64,000 bases of DNA, taken from contig NW_003314266.1 of the NCBI RefSeq assembly GCF_000143415.4, positions 1,384,767 to 1,448,766 of the forward strand, given 5' to 3'. This stretch comes from Selaginella moellendorffii (taxonomy: Eukaryota > Streptophyta > Lycopodiopsida > Selaginellales > Selaginellaceae). A program made the translations under genes and the position numbers. The notes below the pieces were generated by a model. That model worked only from the letters and a program-made list of their open reading frames with translations, did not search any database and had not been told where the DNA came from. Of the stretch, positions 57,985-64,000 are shown one piece after another. Numbering within the stretch: the first letter of the stretch is position 1; each line of letters begins with the position of its first letter.

Positions 57985-59631
57985 TTAACAAGCGCCTACT
58001 TCCACCAGGATGAACTGTTCTTCCTCGAGATATTGTAAGTACCAGGCAAGAGCACCAAACGCAAAGAAGCAAATCCAAAACACCAGCAGCAGGACGTGGT
58101 ATGGCCCCCGGAGCGTGTGCCTCAGTGACTGCTGGTAGCTGCTCTTGTGGCGGCTCCGCCCAACCGGTGGCCTCAACTGGAACGGCTTGTCGAGGCAGTG
58201 CTGCGTGAGCCTCTTGCCAGGAGCAAGCGGCCCAAACGTTCTCGTTCGCTTCAAAGGGTTGGGCCTCGCCGGCCTGCTTAGCTCCAGCGATGGCGGAGGT
58301 GGGCTTGGTGATCCAGAGGTAGAAGCTGGAGCCGACGATGGTCTCCTCTGCGAGAGAAAGAGAGAAAATCTAGCGTTAGAACTCGATGAAGAGATATGAA
58401 AGCTTTGAGAACTTCTACGTACCCGCTTCGGCAAATCATCAGCCGTTCTTGGTGGCGAGCAGGAGCACCAGAGCGACCTCATTCCTTTTGTCACCTGGAG
58501 ACAATGCCAAGCTACACACATGAAAATTCTCAGAGCTTGCCAAACCGAAAGTCCGTAGAGTTTATGCTTACCATTCGCAGCCTTCCACGCTCGTGTCTAG
58601 ACTGCCTCTCTACCAAAAGCGCCTCAGCCATCTTGACATAAAACTCTTTGGCTTGCTTCTGTAAAACAAAAACCACCAGAAACTCCTGTCATACTTCTAT
58701 AGCCACTGTGCTTTGCTGTTTTCTCCAGCAAATTTTTTTCTTTCGTTGGTTTTTTCCTCCTGTCAATGGCTTCCGTCCCTGTCCCTGGCTGGTCCTTTTC
58801 TTTTTCCCCCCGAGCCTATGCTAATCCTCTACCACCACCAGATCGAGATTACTTGTTCTGTGCCAACCTCAAGGAAAAAAACTTGCATCCCGTCGAGTCA
58901 TCTTCATCCTCGTCTTCGCAAAGGTCCTCCAGATTGCTGGTACTCGGAGGGAAATCCGGGAACTTCCGCTCGATAAACTCGGGCTCCGAGTCCTGGACTT
59001 CCTCCATCATGCCCCTCCACAGCTCCATACTTCTCGTGTCGTTGACGATATCCTCGCGAATAGCATCATACGTGCAGTAGTGATTCTCCAGGGAGCACTT
59101 CTGCCTTTCAATCTCCTCGTCAAACGAGTTAAACCTCGCAGCATTCCTCTCGATCAAGTCCGAGCTCAGCAAAAACGGGCCACCGCTACCAATGCCACCA
59201 TTCTTTGCTTTGTTTCGACGGGTCTTCCAGAGCAAGGGTGGTCGCTTGAGTGGCTTTCTTGGGGAAACTTTCGCCGGTAGCTGTGGCTTTTCATCTTTGA
59301 GAGATGCTGGAGAGACCCCTTCGTACTGCTGAGAACTCTCATCCTTCGGCCTCGCCTTTGGAAAATCGAACCAAGAAAGAAAGAAACCCGGATCAACCGT
59401 CTAGCCTTTGGGAATTCTCTGGTAGCTAAAATCTCAGTGCTTCCTGCCCCATCTCTATCTAGCCTTTCCCTGGTTTTCGGAGAGAAGAGAGCTTACCCTG
59501 GGTGGAAGACCATCCGCCTTGTTCTCGGACAGCCACGAGATGAGATCATCGACCCTCATTCTCTGCAAATCCTGGAGCGATTGCGGGTCGTAGCTGGAGG
59601 ACGAGGACGCCGAAGTGTGATCCGGCGCCAT
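57985..59631 (-). CDS. Tail-anchored protein of unknown function
   Basis: Likely exons (minus): 59497-59631, about 58868-59355, 58566-58652, about 58429-58502 and 57985-58350. I do not recognise the family. The N-terminus MAPDHTSASSSSSYDPQSLQDLQRMRVDDLISWLSE is followed by a Lys/Pro-rich stretch (PRKPLKRPPLLWKTRR). Then comes an acidic helical part (FNSFDEEIERQKCSLENHY, ...DEDEDDSTGC), a helix KQAKEFYVKMAEALLVERQ, and a Ser/Pro-rich linker. One C-terminal membrane segment (VLLLVFWICFFAFGALAWYL) lies near the end, with the bulk of the protein on the other side. The join between exons 2 and 3 does not keep frame with the visible GT donor after 58868, so this border is wrong or the copy has an indel. 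Confidence 0.65.
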
Positions 59632-60375
59632 TCAGAAGCCCTAGCGCAACTCGACCGCCATTCCCGGAGCACGGGAAAGAATTCGAAAAGTTGCGCCTGT
59701 TGATGACGTGTAGACTAATTATGTTAAATTAGTCCTCATTGCAAAAAGGGTAAAGTGTGTCTACCAAAAAACTACCTCTATATGATTATAGCGGCTATTT
59801 GGAGCTTGAGTTAGACTTGAACAGATCTAAGGATGATGTCGTCAACAAGGAGAGATGAAAAGCAGCCAATCAATCCTCCCAAAATTTCAATTCAACGAGC
59901 TAGAATCCCAAACGATGGGGCATCCGGAATCATTGCAGCTTAAGAATACTGCAACCACTGCACTGCTTCCAATAAAATGAGCTGGAAGCCCAGATATACC
60001 ACAAGGAATGAAAATAATTCAAGACTTCTTCATAAATGAAGTTACTGAGTCAAGGTTCACTTGAACAGACAATGTTCAAAAGAAATGTTCTGATAGCTAT
60101 CCTTGATGTTGTAGAAGATGTGGGGAGTCTGTGTTTTGATAGGAATTTTAATCCTATGGTTCAGACAAAGTCAAGCCATTGTTTCATGCCAAACAAGCAT
60201 GCCTTTGCATTTCATATAGATATCTTTGTGTTACAAATCACCAGAAACTGGTTGATATTGCCATCTGTTTGAGAAAATTAAGTCCAGAAACTGTTGACTC
60301 ATGCAAGTCGGAGGAGAGTGTGGTAGTGTGAATGCCAACAGCTGCAACTGCTACAGTGAAAACTGCGGGAGACAG

Positions 60376-60661
60376 GCTGAGTCATTGTTGTCATTACGCT
60401 GGTCAATATCTGCATGGACAACTCGAGCCATAGAATTCTTCTCTGTGTCACTGTTATTGCACCAACTGAAATGCAATTGTGGCATTGAGCTGCTGGCATT
60501 GCAAAACAAGCTGAGTCATTTTTGTCATTACGCTGGTCAATATCACCATCATGCATGGACGACTCGAGCCATAGAATTCTTCTTTGTGTCAATGACACTC
60601 AATGCAGAATTTTATGTTCTAAACTTGATAGAAATGCACTGTTATTGCACCAACTGAAATG
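60376..60661. repeat. Local direct duplication with an insertion in copy 2
   Basis: GCTGAGTCATTGTTGTCATT... (60376-60472) is repeated at 60510-60661. The second copy has six extra bases after GGTCAATATC and about 50 extra bases before CTGTTATTGCACCAACTG. Confidence 0.85.
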
Positions 60662-60711
60662 AGGAAACCCATCTCTCAAGTGAGACAAGTGCTATATATT
60701 GTTGATGTAAT

Positions 60712-60868
60712 TTTTTTTTAATAACTTATCATTTAATATTTTTCAGAAGGTTTTAAAGTTTTTTTAATTTGATTTAGCCATTAATTCGGCTCACAATAGA
60801 GACTTGAATCCATGTCCTAAATTCCACAGCACATTCCAGATTGGCCTCATGGCAACACTAGACCACCA
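60712..60868 (-). repeat. tRNA-derived SINE-like element
   Basis: On the minus strand TGGTCTAGTGTTGCCATG (A-box-like, about 60850-60866) and GGATTCAAGTCTC (B-box, about 60799-60811) are about 42 bp apart. They are followed by AT-rich sequence and an A-rich end (T run at 60711-60719 on the plus strand). Target duplication not certain. Confidence 0.5.
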
Positions 60869-61041
60869 GAATTTGCTGATTGTTTATACTTGCACTTATT
60901 AAAAGCTTTCCTTAACCCTAAACTAACTTTGAATCATATAATACTTTAAAAAATATATAAATATATACATTTTATTTTATAAAAATCTTCATAATGTTTT
61001 TAGTACCTACTATTAAAAACTCGCGCCTGAATCTGGATTGA

Positions 61042-62650
61042 TTAAATCCCAGGCTTTAGGGCTAGAGCATGGGCGGGCAAGCGCGGCACCGGCAGGAGCT
61101 GGAGAGGCGCTGCTCTGGCGACAGTCATCCCGAAGTGCTCCTGCATGTCTACCTTGCCGGTGCCATTATCGGCTCCGGGTATGATCCAGTTGAATGCGTG
61201 CAACAAGCTTCCAACGGCCAGCATGACATTGGTATGACCCAGCTGCATCCCCGGGCACATTCTGCGTCCTGCACCAAATGGTATCAGCTCAAAGTCCTGC
61301 CCTCGGGCATCGATGCCGACTTTCTCCTCCAGGAACCTCTCCGGCTTGAATCGGTGCGCCTCCTTCCACAGCGTCTCATCTCTTCCAATTGCATATGCAT
61401 TTATGAAGACTCGCGTTCTTGCAGGAACACCCCATTTGGCGCTGATCATGCAGGCTTGGGCAGAGTTCTCGCGGGGATAAATTGGGACTGGCGGGTGTAG
61501 CCTAAGTGTTTCGTTGATAACTGCTTGGAGGTACGTGAGACTTCGGATATCCGACTCTTGCATGGTACGTTCTTGGCCTATCACTTCATCCAATTCGGCT
61601 TGTACCTTGGCCAGCGCAGCAGGATGATTCAGTAGCTCTGAAATTGCCCACTCCGATGTGATTGAGGCAGTGTCAGTGCTTGCCGCGAGCATGTCCTGCA
61701 TCAAACAAAGCAAACAATCTTAATGCTTGGGCTTTTCAGGCGGGAGTAGCTTTCATTACCACTGTCATTGCTTTGATATGGGCGTCGTTCGCGTCGCTGT
61801 CCATTAGCATGACATCGATAAAGTTCTCATGCTGCATGCTTGGTTGCGATTTTCCCAATTTTTCTCGATGCCGATCAATTTCGCTCTCCAGGATCTTGTC
61901 AACACGCTTGTGCACAGAGGCCAGCTTGTACACTTGCTTGTCGACCCACGTGAGCCACGGAAAGAAAGTTGCAATATGCATTCCAGTGCCTTCTCGAACG
62001 AATTCCATGAGACCCTCCTTAATGCTACGCGCTTGCTCCTCTTCATCTCTGCTGCTTGCGCTGCTGGAGTGGCTCTTGCCTGTGACCATCTTGAGCATTA
62101 CGTTGAAGGCGAAGTCGGAGAGTTTGTTGGTCAAGTTCACAACAGCACCATCGTCAGCACATTTCCACAGGTCTGCAAGCAAAAGACCCATTTCCAATTT
62201 TCGATTTGGTTCAGCAGATTCAACTCTTTTTGTTGACAGCAGTTGTACTGTGCAGAGCTTCCTGGCTTGTCTCCAGTGCTCACCATACTGTGCAAAGATT
62301 ATACCTCGTCCACCATAGCTAGCATATTTGGCCTCCAGATGCTCGGGCTTCATTGCAAACTCAGGATCGAGAGTCTTGAGAACAATTTTGGCAGCATCTG
62401 GTGAAGAGACAACAAGGGTGTTCAAGCTGCCAAGCTTAAGAAACATGAACTCTCCATACTTTTTGGACAGCTCTAGCATGGAGTGATGGGGAAGATCTCC
62501 TATCAAGTGAAGATGGCCAATGACAGGAAGAGCCGGCGGAGATGGGGGAAGACTGAATTGCTGCTTACTTCTTGAAAAACGATTTAGGATGAAGCAGAAG
62601 AGGGAAACAATGAAGGCGACCAAAGGCAATTCAAGCAGCAAGGAATCCAT
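61042..62650 (-). CDS. Cytochrome P450, plant A-type (CYP71 clan)
   Basis: Two exons, 61760-62650 and 61042-61695, joined in phase 0 across a 64-bp intron at the position usual for A-type P450s, give 514 residues. There is an N-terminal membrane anchor (about residues 8-25), then a proline hinge (LPPSPPALPVIGHLHLIGDL). The C-helix has HWRQARK, and the I-helix AASTDTASITSEW is in place of A/GGxDT(T/S). ETLR is the E-x-x-R pair, and FKPERF precedes the heme loop PFGAGRRMCPG with the axial Cys. Such enzymes oxidise phenylpropanoid, flavonoid, terpenoid or amino-acid-derived substrates at the ER; the substrate cannot be read from sequence. All key residues are present, so it should be functional. 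Confidence 0.92.
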
Positions 62651-63795
62651 TGAGCACGGTCGGACCTGCCTTGCTTATACTGCTGTTGTTGGTGCAGGAA
62701 AAAAGCATATTTAAACAAACAAGAGAGGGAAGATCGGACTCACAGCATCTACTGTAGTACTGTAGTTGTTGGCTCACTCTTGACTTTGTGAAGCCCAAAC
62801 ACGCTCCAACCGTTGTCAGATGTTATAGTCAAGGCAAAGTCAAGCGTAGCTGAAAACCAGAAATTTATTATTTCATGTTTCTATTTCTTTGTTTATTTTT
62901 GTTTATATTAATCTGCATGGCATAATTGAAGGTTCTGATATGAATTATTAAAGTAATTTATAATAAAGGACAACTTGGTAAAAATGAAAACAACCAAGAA
63001 CTAAAAACAACCTCAAGGACAACTAAAGATAATTGAGGTCAACTAAATACAACGGAATGCAAATGAACCCAGATGGTAATTTGTAAATTGGCTCAGAGAA
63101 ATCAAATTTTAAAATATTCACAAAGCAAATGTTTCATGGCATACATTGCTTGGGTGGGGGCAGGGAAGGTGATTTGATTGCACAACCAACGATGATGGGC
63201 AGGCTAAGACTTACAATGCTTGTGACAATGAGAGAGGGTGCGTGGGCAGTAGTAGGGCAACAGTCGGCTACAATTCACACTGCCAAGGGATTGGGTATGG
63301 GTGAGAATGTTTAATTGCATACATGCATAAAACTTGCTTGGCGCGAATGAAATGGGTAGACAGGGAGGAAAGAAGAGGCAAACAGTCCCAGACATTGAAG
63401 AGCAGATCTCTATGTGAATGTAATGGGAATTCAAGGAGCCTCAACTGTTGAAGCAGCCAAGCAAACATACATAATTAGTTTCCTTTATTTCTCAAAGGTT
63501 AAGCTCTGACAAAAAAATGAGAACACATGAACATATAGAGTAACATGAAAGTGCAAAGCACTACAGTTCAGTCTGTTGTCCCAGTCACAAGCCAAGGACC
63601 TCCAGGCTGAAAGAATTAAGTGCATCATCCGACAAGCAACAGAAGCCCCAAGCTACTTAGCATACTTTCGAACACCGAATAGAACACTCATTTGTGGCCT
63701 ACTGTCAATGCAGGTAGTACTAAGGACAGGAGAACCATTTTTTCTGTTGAAACTATTTCAAGTCTCTAATACAAGCATTGATAACTATATAGTCT
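62651..63795. other. Upstream region of the P450 gene, AT-rich, no gene seen
   Basis: Minus-strand TATA-like TTTAAATA lies about 60 bp upstream of the P450 ATG (near 62708-62716). TTGAC/GTCAA cores that fit W-boxes lie at about 62780, 62829 and 62839. No credible coding stretch. Confidence 0.4.
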
Positions 63796-64000
63796 TTTGA
63801 ATAGCAGTGAACTTGTAAAGCTCTACTACCTTGCTAAGAAATAAATAATGGTATTCGACATCAGGCCTGTGAAGGCTTTTTGCTCCAAAGTCCATACCAA
63901 CATCTTCACCAACAAAGGAAAAACAATGTTTTGGCCTCATGGCATCCAGTAGCATTTTCTCTTCTTTGCTGCATTTCCAGCAGACTGGGCAATTAGGTAG
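63796..64000 (-). CDS. Possible exon of a gene running off the right edge
   Basis: On the minus strand one frame is open from the window end to a stop near 63796. It begins LPNCPVCWKCSKEEKMLL and continues CFSFVGEDVGMDFGAKSLHRPDVEYHYLF, with a possible donor (AAG|gtagta) near 63834. The Cys-rich start and the codon use look coding, but I do not recognise the family. Confidence 0.3.

Larger units (their letters stand above)
59632..61041. other. Intergenic region with a local duplication and a SINE-like repeat
   Basis: No gene seen. Open stretches such as 60036-60272 are short and unrecognised. It holds the duplication at 60376-60661 and a tRNA-like repeat at about 60712-60868. Confidence 0.55.

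Overview
The window looks like nuclear DNA of a land plant, most likely a lycophyte of the Selaginella moellendorffii type. This is an inference from very short introns (about 45-60 bp), plant gene content (type-A P450, plant NAD kinase, NCL exchanger, plant mitochondrial S1), telo-box promoters and genes packed 14-300 bp apart. A 100-bp run of N (25456-25555) marks an assembly gap.

Layout. (1) 1-5192, plus strand: a broken multi-exon gene with a ParB-like domain, a region resembling a degenerate DNA N4/N6-methyltransferase, an acidic linker and an FCP1-like HAD domain that has lost its nucleophile. Its introns, exons and 3' side carry repeated 22-bp palindromes. (2) About 5.2-40.1 kb: one block of nested LTR retrotransposons that can be unpicked from target-site duplications (TSDs). 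The oldest layer is a decayed minus-strand Ty3/Gypsy element (gag near 39 kb, RT/RNase H near 6-7.2 kb). Into it jumped a minus-strand element with 1.15-kb LTRs (7258-36012, TSD aacac) and a solo LTR (36785-38653). Into the 1.15-kb-LTR element jumped two copies of a large non-coding LTR element (7422-21363 plus strand, TSD ttggg; 26821-34259 minus strand, TSD tttat). The first of these was then hit by a complete Copia element with 119-bp LTRs (10958-15816, TSD gtgga) and by a solo LTR of its own family (17195-18899, TSD gatac). (3) 40.3-42.6 kb: an NAD kinase gene. (4) 42.6-47.5 kb: AT-rich sequence with old repeat relics. (5) 47.5-59.6 kb: a compact gene cluster with an AAA-ATPase pseudogene and its intact paralogue, a nuclear gene for mitochondrial ribosomal protein S1, a SET-domain protein, an ARF GTPase, an NCL-type Na+/Ca2+ exchanger with EF-hands, two tandem RRM proteins and a tail-anchored protein of unknown function. 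(6) 59.6-64 kb: a SINE-like repeat, a two-exon cytochrome P450 and a possible exon running off the right edge.

The single-copy genes are housekeeping or organelle genes and do not form one pathway. Two arrangements suggest shared transcription: the SET stop and the S1 start are 14 bp apart on the same strand, and the NCL and first RRM genes diverge from a 179-bp interval. The most unusual locus is the ParB/methyltransferase-like/FCP1-like gene. It carries two in-frame stops and one frameshift, so this copy is probably dead, but the domain combination is worth tracing.
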